A DNA stretch of 64,000 nt from Pseudoips prasinana (lineage: Eukaryota > Arthropoda > Insecta > Lepidoptera > Nolidae), in assembly GCA_951640165.1 (NCBI GenBank), contig OX621260.1, positions 18,928,001 to 18,992,000 of the forward strand. The letters run 5' to 3'. Position numbers and translations under genes: made by a program. Below are positions 32,648-44,740 of this stretch, piece by piece. Below the pieces are notes generated by a model. That model saw only the letters and a list, made by a program, of their open reading frames with translations. It was not told where the DNA came from and ran no database searches. Each line of letters begins with the position of its first letter. Within the stretch, counting starts at the first letter, position 1.

Positions 32648-34084
32648 AGAGACGTGGAAGATCGTCCTTCACCGATCTGATAACCAGATGAGACGTATTT
32701 TTTATCATATATTTTTTATAAACAAATATGCCTCTAATTGCTTGCCTATCGAAAAGTGCTCATGGCTATTTTTAATTAAATTAACTTTTATCGATTTTTT
32801 TTCATCACCTTCATACTTTTGATAACCAAATAAAGTTTATGTCACTGAGAGTTCTTAATACACAGAATATGCCTAGGTATGCTTGCCTACTCATTTCAGG
32901 GTATAACTACCTGGCAAGCAGGTGTAAACAGGTAAGTCAAAATAGGTGACTCCATCGATCTGATAACTTATCAAAAGTTATCTCAAATTTTAGATTATTT
33001 TATTTCAAAATTAGTCATATAAACTTGCCTGCGAAAAATCGTACTTAAAGTACTGTTGCCAGGCTAAAAACTTTTAGAGTTTTAGCCACTTGATAGGTGC
33101 GACAGGGAAAGTAGAGCGTCCGAGGTCCGTGTGCTAGAGCAGGACACAACATAACAGCTGCTCGCTACCTGACCGTAGAACGTATCCGAGCGCATGCTCG
33201 TGTATAGTCGGACTCGGAAATTATTTATTAGCGACAACACGTACTAAATAACATTAATTTTCAAGAATTGTGATTTTAAAATGAGTGAACAGTGCTTTTT
33301 GTGTGGTGAAAAGAAACAAATTATTGACTTTGATGTGTCTACTGATGTGACTGTGAAATCAAAGTGTGTCTACTGATGTGGCAAATTATTTATTTTCGAT
33401 TATTGTATAGCTGTAAGTATGTATAGCGTAAAATAATATAAAAATTGAGATCAAAATTAGTTTTAATAAATTGGAGTTCAAAATTACTGACAAGTGTAAA
33501 TAAATGCTGTCTCTGTCACTCACATGTGCACGAGCATGCGCACTCGGATACGTTCTACGGTCAGGTAGCGAGGAGCTTCTATGTTGTGTCCTGCTCTAGC
33601 ACACGGACCTCGGACGCTGTACTTTCTCTGTCGCACCTATCAAGTGGCTAAAACTCTAAAAGTTTTTAGCCTGGCAACAGTACTTTAAGTACGATTTTCC
33701 GCAGGCAAGTTTATATGACTAATTTTGAAATAAAATAACCTAAAATTTGAGATAACTTTTGATAAGTTAGCAGTTCGATGGAGTCACCTATTTTGACTTA
33801 CCTGTTTACACCTGCTTGCCAGGTAGATATACACTGAAATGAGTAGGCAAGCATACCTAGGCATATTCTGTGTATTAAAAACTATCAGTGACATAAATTT
33901 TATTTGGTTCCAAAAGTATGAAGGTGATGAAAAAAAATCGATAAAAGTTAATTTAATTAAAAATAGCCATGAGCACTTTTCGATAGGCAAGCAATTATAG
34001 GCATATTTGTTTATAAAAAATATTTGATAAAAAATACGTCTCTTCTGCTTATCAGATCGGTGAAGGACGATCTTCCACGTCTCT
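32648..34084. mobile_element. Foldback element with about 556-bp inverted arms
   Basis: The arms 32648-33203 and 33529-34084 are reverse complements, more than 95 percent identical by eye. They start AGAGACGTGGAAGATCGTCC. The central 325 bp has no transposase. It interrupts LINE D ORF2 between GAGGCGATCGTCGTAG and ATCGATGGGCGG. I could not define a target duplication. It is non-autonomous; superfamily unknown. Its ORFs of more than 60 codons are fortuitous. Confidence 0.85.
33281..33376 (+). pseudogene. Short captured coding scrap in the foldback core
   Basis: 31 codons starting MSEQCFLCGEKKQIIDFDV and ending KSKCVY before TGA, with a CxxC pair and a later Cys. It may be the first exon or N-terminus of a zinc-binding protein of the autonomous partner. 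The tract GATGTGTCTACTGATGTG is partly duplicated after it. Very short; function unknown. Confidence 0.3.
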
Positions 34085-35110
34085 CCTACTATCGATGGGC
34101 GGAGCGTAATGTCGTGCTTGGACCACGCGTGAGTGCGAGAGGGACAGAGTATGCGAAGCGCGGCTTTCATACTTGAGACGTATATTTCTGACCATCACGC
34201 GATTGGACTGTTTGTGGATTTTGAGCAAAATACAAATATAAATAAATGTAGTAATAATAATAACACCGTAAAAGTAGTATTAAGTGAAAAAATTGTTCGA
34301 ACAAAACTGGATGAGTACGATTGGCAACAGCTATTGTTAATTAAATGTCCTTTCTTTTTATATCAAACAATATTTACAGTTTTTAAGACAATATATAATG
34401 AGAGTACAGTTATAGTTCCGAAATGCAATAAGCGTACTATGCAACCATGGGTAGATAGATATCTATATAATATGTTAAATCGCCGAGATTACTTATTTAG
34501 AGCATGGAAACAAACACCTAAAGATATGAGTAAGAGACTAGAGTATACCAGGTTTAGGAATAAAGTCAAAAAGTTGGTCAATGAAGCTAGGCAGAAATAT
34601 AGGCAATCAGAAATACAAAAATGTAATGATGATTATAGGAAAGTATGGGCAACTATAAACTCATGGTTAGGACGGGGAAAAACAAATTTAGACAGTGTGA
34701 TTATGAGATACTTGGGTAAACAAGATGATATGTATAGTATTTGTACCAATTTTGTGAAAACATTTACAAGTGAAATAAAAAATATTAAGCATACGTGTAA
34801 TAACACTTTTCTCGATAGAAATAACTATGTTGAACCAAGTTTAGTAAGTTTTAGATATAAGAAAGTTAACTCATTAGATATAGAAAAGATAATAAACTCA
34901 CTATCATTAGAGAAATCGCCAGGAATTGACAAGATTAGAGCTCGAGATATAAAATACTCATGCAAACCGTTAAGTCCAAAATTAGCAAATTTCATTAATA
35001 TGTGTATGAGTCAAGCTGTATACCCGGACCAATTGAAGTATGCGATTATCCGACCTATATATAAGTCTGGGAGCCACCTCGAGTATGTGAACTATAGGCC
35101 TATTGCAATA

Positions 35111-35945
35111 ATAATAATAATAATAATAATTTATTAAATTCACTTAAGGTTTACAGATTTCTCTTATGTATATATAAACATGAATCTAAGAAATGAAGTT
35201 TTACATACTTAATAAGAGGTTGTCGTTGACGGCTGTACTAGTGTAAACTGTGTTACAGCCGCCAGCGTCTTCCACCCTGCATTTTACAATGTTAATCATT
35301 TATTAGACATGATTACACAACATCATAAATAAGTACATTAGTTAATGTGAAAGAATTAAACGAAAGAATAATATAGTTAAGTACTAAATATTTAACTGAT
35401 TAAATAAGTTGACAATTTACCACAATGTATGTGTGTGTGAGTGTGTGTGAGTGAGTGTGTGTTTGTGTGAGTATGTGTTTGTACGAGTGTGTGATTGTAT
35501 GTGTTTGTGTATGTGTGTGTTTGTGTGTGTGTGCACTATGCGCAAAACTCGTGTGTATGTATTGCTGTGCTTTGTGTATGTTGTTAATCATGAAACAACA
35601 TTGAAAAAGGCCTCTGTTTCAGCATAATTTAATTTAAGTAGCCATTTACGTATTGTCTCCTTGCATTTATGTAAAGGTAGAGAGTAAATATTATTTACTC
35701 TGTTTGCTTCGTTATATAAATGGTTACTTATAACATAATATTGGCATCGGGCGAGTGTCGTTCTGTGAGGACACACTGAGCATATGCGAGTTTTGTTCCG
35801 CTTTAGAATGGGCTTATATTCTAGATTACTGTGCTTCCGAAGAACTGTCGATAGGATAAAAAGCTGTCTAATTGATAATACAGAGCATTCTCTATATAGG
35901 AGATCGGTGTTGTATCTACGCGGCTTCCCAAGCATCACTTTTAAG
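35111..35945 (-). mobile_element. 5'-truncated LINE F-like 3' end inserted in LINE D
   Basis: 35938-35588 encodes a C-terminus (SVLSIRQLFILSTVLRKH, CHYxx-like YYVISNHLYNEANR, IRKWLLKLNYAETEAFF) matching the end of LINE F ORF2 (38515-38900). The 3' UTR includes a TG-rich stretch (35425-35540). The tail on the minus strand is a TTA/ATT repeat (35108-35131). It splits the codons of YRPIAILPVLDKI in LINE D. Confidence 0.8.
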
Positions 35946-37563
35946 ATACTCCCGGTATTAGATAAAATTGTAGAAAAAGTAATTGTCGGTCAAGTAAACA
36001 AGTACTTGGAGCGTCATAACATCTTGTCGGACGCTCAGCACGGCTTCAGGACAGGTCGTAGTACTACCACGGCGCTGACCCGGTTTGCGGACCACGTCAA
36101 CAAGAGTCTCAACTCAGGTAAACAGCTTGTAGCACTCTTCATAGATTATAAAAAAGCGTTCGACACCCTCGATCATAATGTGTTATTACAGGCGATGGAT
36201 GAATGTGGGATCCATGGGCCCACGAATGCATGGTTCAAGGAGTATCTCACCATCAGAAAGATATGTACTGAAGTCAATGGAGTCGCGGGAGAAGCGGCTC
36301 TCGTGGACCTGGGCGTGCCGACCGGCTCAGTGTTCGGTCCAGTGGGCTATATTATGCACGTAAATAGTGTCATGAATATTGTAAGTAGATGCCGGGTGTA
36401 TATGTATGCCGATGACATGTGCCTACTTTGTGCGTCTAAAGACCTCTCAGAGGCAATTGATAATGTCCAGTATGACTTCGAAAATATAACAAAGTGGGCG
36501 CATGACAATGGAATCATCTTAAAACTAGAAAAAACTAAGAACATGCACATACACTCGCCCTACAATCATAAAGCCAAGTCCATTCCAATAGATAATATTA
36601 AAATAATAGGCCATACATATGATTGTTTACATAAAAATAAAATTAATTGAAATTGTTCTATGATAAAATCAGTTAACACATATACATATTTAGGGCTTAA
36701 TATAGATAGAAATTTCAACCTCAAACCACATGTAAACGAAGTGTGCAATAGACTAAGATCAGTGCTAAGTAAATTTTACCAACTTAATCCGGTTATTAAC
36801 AAGCGTACAATGGCCATGGTTTATTATTCTCTTGCAGACTCGATATTCAGCTATGGTCTTAGTGTATATGGGCGTACATTTATAACATATATAAAAGATA
36901 TAAAATATATACAGACGAGACTTATAAAATATTTAGTTGGTAAAAAAGAAAAAATAAAGTGCAATAAAGATTATGAAAAGTTGTATCCCTTATGTAAAAT
37001 ATTACCGATAGACTTAAAAGTAAAATTCTTAATAGCAATAGAAAACTACTATACAGATGAAAATAAACTAAAATTAATAATTCATATAATACTAGAAATG
37101 TAAGACAGGAAAAATTAATTAAACCAACAATTAAAAATTACTATGGAGAGAGGATGACTGAATATCTAGTCCCTAAAATATTTAACGAAATAGACTTACT
37201 AAGATATTAAATAAAACGTAAACTTAAGGACATACTGCTCGGCGAATGTGACACTGTTATCAGTGAGTTACATTCGCGCGATGCTGTGGATCGACTAGTT
37301 TAAGATGCTTGAACTTGGATCGACACGCTGCCGCGTGTCTAGATTAGCTGTATTGTTCGAATTATATTTCTCTTTGTTGTGTTTTAGTTTTAACATAGAT
37401 TTAAGATTTTAAAATATTTAAGTATATAGTATAATTGTGATATATACCGTTAATATTATATAAACGAGCGCGTCTTGCCAACAAGCTTTGTCGCTTGGCG
37501 AGGAACAATTTAATTGTAAAAAAGTAATTTTCTTTTATGAATAAATAATAAAAAAAAAAAAAA

Positions 37564-38257
37564 CCAACAAATCTACCAACAAATCCACCAACAAATCCAC
37601 CAACAAATCGACCAACATATCTACCAACAAATCTACCAACTAATCCACCAACATATCTACCAACAAATCCACCAACAAATCCACCAACAAATCTACCAAC
37701 AAATTCACCAACAAATCGACCAACATATCTACCAACAAATCTACCAACAAATCCACCAACATATCCACCAACAAATCCACCAACATATCCACCAACAAAT
37801 CCACCAACAAATCTACCAACAGATCCACCAATATATCCACCAACAAATCCGCCAACAAATCGACCAACATATCTACCAACTAATCCACCAACATATCCAC
37901 CAACAAATCCACCAACAAATCCACCAACAAATCCACCAACAAATCTACCAACAAATCCACCAACATATCCACCAACAAATCCACCGACATATCCACCAAC
38001 AAATCCACCAACAAATCTACCAACAAATCCACCAATATATCCACCAACAAACCCGCCAACAAATCGACCAACAAATCCACCAACAAATCTACCAAATAAT
38101 CCACCAACATATCCACCAACAAATCCACCAACAAATCCACCAACAAATCCACCAACAAATCGACCAACATATCTACAAACAAATCTACCAACTAACCCAC
38201 CAACATATCTACCAACAAATCCACCAACAAATCCACCAACAAATCTACCAACAAATC
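37564..38257 (+). repeat. 12-bp minisatellite, block 3 (694 bp)
   Basis: Starts CCAACAAATCTACC right after the LINE D poly(A) and ends ACCAACAAATC next to the 3' tail of LINE F. Same orientation and variants as the other blocks. Confidence 0.95.
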
Positions 38258-38514
38258 AAATCAAAATGTTTTTTTTTTATTGGCACCAAAGAGTACATAG
38301 TCGTAACAAATTAAAATGGACTCTTGACTTCCAAACTAAGTGAGAACTTGTAAAATGGAAGCCAAGGAGTTCTCTCTCATATTACACAATTACAATTTAG
38401 CTATGTAATAGGCGTAGGATAAGCCTCTGTGTGTGTGTGTGTATGTGAGTGTGTATGTGTGTGTGTGTGGTACGTGAGGGAATGTGGGATTATAATGTGT
38501 ATTTGCAGATAAAA

Positions 38515-41464
38515 TCAGTGAGATCTGAGAAGATTCTCAGTCTCCTCGTAGTTGAGAGCTATAAGCCATTGTGTTATGATGGTTCTACATTTGTGTTTGG
38601 TTAGTTTGAAGATATTGAGTGTTTTGTGAGAAATGTTGTATAAGTGTGTACCAATTACATTATAGTGTCTTTTTGCCAGAGTGAATTTATGATTGTACGT
38701 CTTGAATATATTAGTGATTTTACGTTTGCTGAAGATGAATTCGGTATTTTGGTTGTATGATGTATGCATCCGAAGTATAGTGTGGAGCACAAATAGTTTT
38801 CTCACAGAGAGGACTTTGGTATCAGCATACAGGTTGCAGGTCGGGTATCTGATGGGCTTTGAGGTCATGATCTTTAGCACCGCTCTTTGGGCTCTTTCAG
38901 TGTTTATTATTGAAGTTTTTGGACATCCGCCCCACACACATATGCAGTAGGTAATTATAGACTGACATAAAGAAAAGTATGCTAGTTTTAATGTAGGGAG
39001 GTCAGCACTGTTTCGGAGTTTCTTAAATACATATATTAATTTTCTTATACGAGATGTTAAGTGAGATAAATGCGTGGTCCAATTCAGATTTTCATTTATT
39101 GTGACTCCAAGGTACTTGACGTTAGTACGTCTTTTTAATGTATTACACGAGCAGTCGTCTGTGAGAGGTGAGCACGAGTGAACTCTAATAACAAAACTCT
39201 CAACTGGAGGAAGGAAGTTGGCTTTCATCGAGAACGGTACAAAATTAGTCTTTTCGATGTTAAGGGTCAGTTTATTGAAACACAACCAGGACATTACTCT
39301 TTTCATTGCTAATTCTGCATTTTGGTTAACTTCTAACCAGTTACCACCACTTATAATCAGAGCTGTGTCATCCGCATAAGTGTAGATATTGCAATTTTGG
39401 ATGGAGAGATTACAGAGACCATTTATGTATATCTGGAACAACGTCGGGCCTAAGATCGAGCCCTGTGGGACCCCAAAGGTTAGGTATTCCAAGTTACTCA
39501 CAACAGAGTTGATGATTACACATTGGGTACGATCAGATAAATAGCTCTTGAAAATATCCAGAACATGGCCCCGCCCCCATCAGCTGGAGCTTATCTAGTA
39601 GCATTGGGACAGAGACAGTGTCAAAAGCCTTTGAGAGGTCCAGGAAGATACCTACGCACTTTCGTTTACGATCCAAATGAGATACGGTCTCATTTGTTAG
39701 GGCCAGGACCGCATCCTCCGTGGAGACACCTCTCCTAAACCCATATTGGTTAGTGGCTAGGATGTTAAATTGGTTAATGAAACAGACAAGGCGGTTATTT
39801 AGTGCTCTTTCTAAGATTTTTGATAGCGATGACAAAAACGAGATGGGTCGGTAGTTGTTGACACTGCCTCTGTCCCCGGCTTTATAGACTGGGTGGACAA
39901 CAGCTCTTTTAAAAATCTTAGGGAAGACGCCAGTAGCAAAGGACAAATTACAGAGATATGTAATCGCTGGTACAAGTTTAGGTCTACACATTTTCAAAAT
40001 TTTAGAGGGGATACTGTCCCATCCAGTTGAGCAGTTTTCCTTTAGGTTGCATATCAGAGAGTTTATTTCATTCTCATTAACGTTGAAAAGTGCCATAGAA
40101 TACGGACTGTGTAGTTCGGGGGGATTCAACATGTAGTCAGATATAGGTGGACAGACACCATTGGCCTCGAATTTCAGTGCAAGAGTTTTACCCACATTTG
40201 CAAAGAATTTATTAACAAGGTTTACAGCTTTTTTTGGGTCTGCAGCAGTATATAACAGCTCATTGGGTGGGGAAGGCAAAGTCAGGGTGTTAGTTATTTT
40301 TTTAATACAGTTCCAGGTGGCTTTTATGTTTTTATGTGCTTTTTGTAATTCAGTTCGCTCAAAGTCCCGTTTTAGTTTTCTGAGAAGATTGTTACAGAAG
40401 TTTCTGTAGCGATTGTAAGTTAACTTAAGCGTGGCATTTTCTGGGTTTTTCTTCTGCTTTACGTGCATTCTATCTCGTGTGCGGATACATCTAAGGAGGC
40501 CAGGTGTGATCCATGGCTTAAGTATTCTTTTTTTACGGGGGATATTGATCAGAACCGTACAAGCGACAACAACATCGGAGATAGCATTTACAAGAAATTC
40601 AGCCGCTTCGTCAGCATTAAGTATACAAAAGATAGGAGTGAGATCAGTATTTTCAATAGTGTATTTGGCCAACTCATAATTAATTTTTTTGAAAGTTGTT
40701 TGAGGGCTGTTGCCGTAATTCCTAGTGTGAAGGCTGAGAAGGGTCGGCGTATGATCTGTTACATAGCTTTCGATAACTAAAGTAGTGGATGGCAGATTGG
40801 ATTTCAGAATGACGTGATCCAAACAAGAGTTAACTCTAGTCGGGTATTGGTGGCCAGGTAAGAGACCATGAAAGGCCACTAAGTCTAGGTATTGAGCCGC
40901 GTTGTTTGTAGTATTATCAGGTGATATATCAAGATTTATGTCACCCATTACACAAACAGACGTTATTGACCTAAGTGACAATAGAATACTGTCCAGGCTG
41001 GTGATAAAATTATCAATATTTTTGTAGGACGGTGACCTATATATTGCTACTACAGCTAAATCCAGTCCAACCTTGCACACTATACAATTACCATCAATAA
41101 AAGGAGGCTCAGAGATTGAAAATTTTAGGGAAGTTTTTGTGTACATTACCACTCCTTCGTTCTGATTGAGATTTCTGTTAGTAGAGAACGAATTGTATCC
41201 GGCAATTTGCGGTATATCTAGAGCCTTATTCAGCCAGCACTCAGATAAAATGATCAGATCGCAACTAACCTTGATACTGGCAAGCAAAACCATCAGGCCG
41301 TCAAAGTTACGAGTAATGCTACGTATATTTAAATGGAGAATGGTTAGGGATGTTGTTGAGTCTTTCAGTATTTCAAAACAATTTTCTGGGCGGCAGGTAT
41401 AAGCCTTGGATACTTGGAGCAAATCAATTTCATTAGAGATGATATTATTATCTAGGTTAGCCAT
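38515..41464 (-). pseudogene. LINE F ORF2: APE endonuclease and reverse transcriptase, single frameshift
   Basis: 39533-41464 (643 residues) covers the endonuclease (SLTILHLNIRSITRNFDGL, LIILSECWLNKAL, VCVMGDINLDISP, YVTDHTPTLLSL), the linker, and RT motifs up to GIFLDLSKAFDTVSVPMLL. At about 39565, in CAGCTGATGGGGGCGGGGCC (shown minus-strand), one extra or missing G shifts the frame. The protein resumes at once (HVLDIFKSYLSDRTQC) and continues through FGVPQGSILGPTLFQIYING and IYTYADDTALIISG to the stop at 38515. All catalytic motifs are present. Apart from that G-run slip it would be complete. Confidence 0.9.
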
Positions 41465-41835
41465 TGGTAAGTGTTATAAGAGCACAGACAATTAAGATCA
41501 TTCAGTAATGGCCAGTGCCTGGTAAAGGGTTGTGCACTTACTCTGTTCAGGACGTGGAAAGTTATTTTTGAAGCTGTAATTACGGTCTTGAGCGTAGAAA
41601 TCAATGAGCGAGTATGTATTAAAATAGGGCATCTACAATTGTAATACGTACAATATGTATTTGTATTTGGTGTGTTTGTGTGCGTAAGTGATGTATATGT
41701 TTTGTGGTGTTCTTTTATTATTATAAGTGTGAAGTGTGAAATATACATTTCTTTTTCAAGTATACTAATGAGGAAAAAACTTATTGTATAATTTAGTAAA
41801 AACAAAGCGTGGGAACGTATAAGACACATGAATAG

Positions 41836-42753
41836 TCATTTTTGCAAACGTAGGTTTTCTAGACATTGACTTGATTTAATAACTATAGCTTTTGCCAGTT
41901 CTTCTTTCTTGAGGAATACCTTCCCATCATTTGTCCAGCAATACTTGAATCCCAGGTCCTTTTTAAGCAGCCGTGCTTCGTAGAAAAGTTTTCTGGTGGT
42001 GGCAGGGAGGCGCTCCGATATATATATCGGTGTTTTGTTGCCTTTTATGCCAAGATGTTCGGAGTTTATTTTCTCAGTGGAAGGCCGATTTTTATTGAAG
42101 TTGCGCACGTTTTGGAGGATTTTGTTTTTTGTTTGGACATTTTGGAACTCAGCAATAACGGTTCGCTTACCACCTTTTTTTTGTGAGATGCTGTATACGT
42201 CTCTCAGATCAGATTGTTGTATACAGATGTCCAAGGTTTTACATGTATTTATAACCGTGGAGATGGTATTAACTGAGTTGTCCTGTTCAGTAGGTGGCAA
42301 GTTTCGTATTTCTATTGTAGAACAACGTGAACAGTTTTGTATGTCTTCAATTTTTTGTTCCAGTTCGCTAATATGTTTCAGAAACGAAGTCCTCTCTTTT
42401 TGCAAGTTACATAGGGTGGTCTTAATCTCTTCAAATGCACTATTTATAAAGACAATCGATTTCTCAATCTCGGTGTTTATTTTTTGTATGGCCAGATTTT
42501 GGACCTTTATTTCCGCAATATCACTGGAAAATTTAGCAAGCCCCCGGTCTTGATCTTTTCTCCAGCTCTCCAACATTCCCTTTATCTCTTCTTTAAATAT
42601 TTGGAGGTCCGTGGGACCACAATCAGTCCGTGGTCTCTTGGCTCTAGTTGTAACGTTGAGAAACTCGGGATCAATTAAGCTACTTGGAATGTCAGGGTTC
42701 GACTTCACCTGTTGGATGTCTTTTGGCGGCGTACGATGCATAGCCATCTTCAA
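41836..42753 (-). CDS. LINE F ORF1: coiled coil plus FP-like domain, intact
   Basis: 305 residues. After a basic/proline N-terminus comes a long coiled coil (residues about 50-140: FKEEIKGMLESWRKDQDR, VQNLAIQKINTEIEKSIVF, FLKHISELEQKIEDIQ). The C-terminal domain has STIEIRNLPPTEQDN, LRDVYSISQKKGGKRTVIAE, TPIYISERLPATTRKLFYEA and KYCWTNDGKVFLKKEE. This is the same FP-like pattern as LINE G ORF1, though clearly diverged. The expected role is an RNA chaperone/nucleocapsid. It is followed at about 370 bp by ORF2. Confidence 0.85.
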   Translation of the reverse strand: MKMAMHRTPPKDIQQVKSNPDIPSSLIDPEFLNVTTRAKRPRTDCGPTDLQIFKEEIKGMLESWRKDQDRGLAKFSSDIAEIKVQNLAIQKINTEIEKSIVFINSAFEEIKTTLCNLQKERTSFLKHISELEQKIEDIQNCSRCSTIEIRNLPPTEQDNSVNTISTVINTCKTLDICIQQSDLRDVYSISQKKGGKRTVIAEFQNVQTKNKILQNVRNFNKNRPSTEKINSEHLGIKGNKTPIYISERLPATTRKLFYEARLLKKDLGFKYCWTNDGKVFLKKEELAKAIVIKSSQCLENLRLQK

Positions 42754-43251
42754 CAGAAGTAATGCTTAACTATTTTGTAGATCTTTTTGCAAAGGTAAAC
42801 AAAGCACGCGTAGTATAATAGACACCAACTGTTGTATAAAATGTCTTTGTAATCGATTTAGAGCGTAGCCGATGGCCGCGTAGCACGTTTTTCGTAGAAT
42901 CGTAGCTGTTGTGTACGTCACAAGTTCGTAGCCGATACGAGTATACAGGTGCGTTATTTCGCTTCGGGTGACTCAATGCTGTGTAGCTCGGTCGGCAAAC
43001 GGGTCCGCCTCCACGCAGGAGGGAGACGGTTCGAATCCAACCAATCACTAATAACTTTTCTAATCACAATTTTTAGGGAATTTGACTAAAATATATCTAT
43101 CACTTTCTGGGGCGGAGCCTTTCCACTTAAGGACCACAAGATGGAGCGAGAATTGGGAATTTACGATTCAACCAATCACAAATTTCGTTGACAAAAATAG
43201 TGGCACCGACAAGCACGCGTCCGTTCAGCTCAGCGCCGAGAGCGAAACTGA
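42754..43251 (-). promoter_or_regulatory. LINE F 5' UTR with probable initiator/DPE promoter
   Basis: The minus strand begins at the satellite edge with CAGTTTCGCTCTCGG. Counting that C as +1, GGACG lies at +29 to +33, the downstream-promoter-element position of Jockey-type elements. Parts of the leader (CTCGCT, AATTGxxAATTTA, CCAATCA) resemble the LINE G leader. No ORF. Confidence 0.45.
42977..43045 (+). other. tRNA-like A and B boxes, antisense in LINE F leader
   Basis: A-box TAGCTCGGTCGG (42984-42995) and B-box GGTTCGAATCC (43028-43038), 32 bp apart. Both fit the pol III consensus well, but the T-stem and acceptor do not pair well. Not called as a tRNA gene. Confidence 0.35.
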
Positions 43252-44740
43252 AAATCCACCAACAAATCGACCAACATATCCACCAACAAATCCACCAACA
43301 AATCCACCAACATATCCACCAACAAATCCACCAACATATCCACCAACAAATCCACCAACACATCTACCAACAAATCCACCAATATATCCACCAACAAATC
43401 TACCAACAAATCCACCAATATATCCACCAACAAATCCGCCAACAAATCGACCAACATATCTACCAACAAATCTACCAACTAATCCACCAACATATCCACC
43501 AACAAATCCACCAACAAATCCACTAACAAATCGACCAACATATCTACCAACAAATCTACCAACTAATCCACCAACATATCTACCAACAAATCCACCAACA
43601 AATCCACCAACAAATCTACCAACAAATTCACCAACAAATCGACCAACATATCTACCAACAAATCTACCAACAAATCCACCAACAAATCGACGAACATATC
43701 TAAGAACAAATCTACCAACAAATCCACCAACAAATCGACCAACATATCTACCAACAAATCTACCAACTAATCCACCAACATATCCACCAACAAATCCACC
43801 AACAAATCCACCAACAAATCGACCAACATATCTACCAACAAATCTACCAACTAACCCACCAACATATCTTCTAACAAATCCACCAACAAATCTAACAAAA
43901 ATTCCACCAACAAATCGACCAACATATCCACCAACAAATCCACCAACAAATCCACCAACAAATCCACCAACATATCCACCAACAAATCCACCAACATATC
44001 TAACAACAAATCCACCAACATATCCACCAACAAATCCACCAACACATCTACCAACAAATCTACCAACAAATCCACCAACACATCTACCAACAAATCTACC
44101 AACAAATCCACCAACAAATCGACCAACATATCTACCAACAAATCTACCAACTAATCCACTAACATACCCACCAACAAATCCACCAACAAATCCACCAACA
44201 AATCCACCAACAAATCCACCAACAAATCCACCAACATATCTAACAACAAATCCACCAACAAATCCACCAACATATCCACCAACAAATCCACCAACATATC
44301 TACCAACAAATCTACCAACAAATCCACCAACAAATCCACCAACAAATCTACCAACAAATCCACCAACATATCCACCAAGAAATCCACCAACAAATCTACC
44401 AACAAATCCACCAATATATCCACCAACAAATCCGCCAACAAATCGACCAACATATCTACCAACAAAACTACCAACTAATCCACCAACATATCCACCAACA
44501 AATCCACCAACAAATCCACCAACAAATCGACCAACATATCTACCAACAAATCTACCAACTAACCCACCAACATATCTACCAACAAATCCACCAACAAATC
44601 CACCAACAAATCTACCAACAAATCCACCAACAAATCGACCAACATATCCACCAACAAATCCACCAACAAATCCACCAACAAATCCACCAACAAATCCACC
44701 AACAAATCCACCAACACATCTACCAACAAATCTACCAACT
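43252..44740 (+). repeat. 12-bp minisatellite, block 4 (1.49 kb)
   Basis: The longest block. The plus frame beginning at 43082 runs 558 codons through it, as a repeat of NPPT, YPPT and LPTN. A higher-order order of variants recurs (AAATCCGCC, AAATCGACC, ATATCTACC, AAATCTACC, TAATCCACC). It ends ACCAACT at the truncated LINE D2. Confidence 0.97.

Larger units (their letters stand above)
30672..37103 (+). pseudogene. LINE D ORF2 (endonuclease-reverse transcriptase) split by three transposons
   Basis: The segments are 30672-30957, 32242-32640, 34090-35110 and 35946-37103. Endonuclease: GIHILHMNIRSLRKHFNQLQ, then GGGILIYSKDTLGF, LIVIGDTNIDLLNN and YISDHHAIGLFV. RT: LEKSPGIDKIRARDIKYS, IIRPIYKSGSHLEYVNYRPI, LFIDYKKAFDTLDHN, then LGVPTGSVFGPVGYIMHVNS and VYMYADDMCLL. 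The usual PQG of this motif is PTG here and also in LINE E. The frame is restored when the mariner is removed with one TA. Own damage: a TGA near 36650 and a stop in the decayed 34120 region. The C-terminus ends at 37103, earlier than in LINE E. Confidence 0.85.
29947..37563 (+). mobile_element. LINE D, near full-length, inserted in the minisatellite; three nested insertions
   Basis: The left junction is satellite ...CCAACAAATCC / GTAGGAGG. The right junction is a poly(A) of about 14 followed by CCAACAAATCTACC. It contains ORF1 (29987-30510) and ORF2 (30672-37103). Nested insertions are a mariner (30958-32239), a foldback element (32648-34084) and a reverse LINE F-like 3' end (35111-35945). 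Without them it is about 4.06 kb. Only about 40 bp precede the first ATG, so either the 5' UTR is truncated or transcription relies on upstream satellite. The repeated CCAACAAATC on both sides is compatible with a duplication of about 10 bp. Confidence 0.85.
38258..43251 (-). mobile_element. LINE F, near full-length, inserted in the minisatellite
   Basis: The 3' end lies at 38258-38290 (minus strand ATAAAAAAAAACATTTTGAT then TTGATTT). The 5' end is at about 43251, against satellite. It contains ORF1 (42753-41836) and ORF2 (41464-38515, one frameshift). Length is about 5.0 kb. AAATC occurs at both junctions and may be the target duplication. The 3' UTR has a TG-rich tract (38429-38472), also present in the related fragment at 35425. 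Confidence 0.85.

Noticed and set aside
33784..34170. 128-codon minus-strand ORF in the foldback arm
   Set aside because: Lies in an inverted arm that is not protein-like; the other arm does not preserve it.
35400..35591. 63-codon His/Thr-rich ORF
   Set aside because: TG microsatellite in the 3' UTR of a LINE F-like fragment, read antisense.
29947..37563. Spliced host gene with RT-like exons
   Set aside because: The gaps between coding pieces are transposons with duplicated TA or defined ends, not introns.
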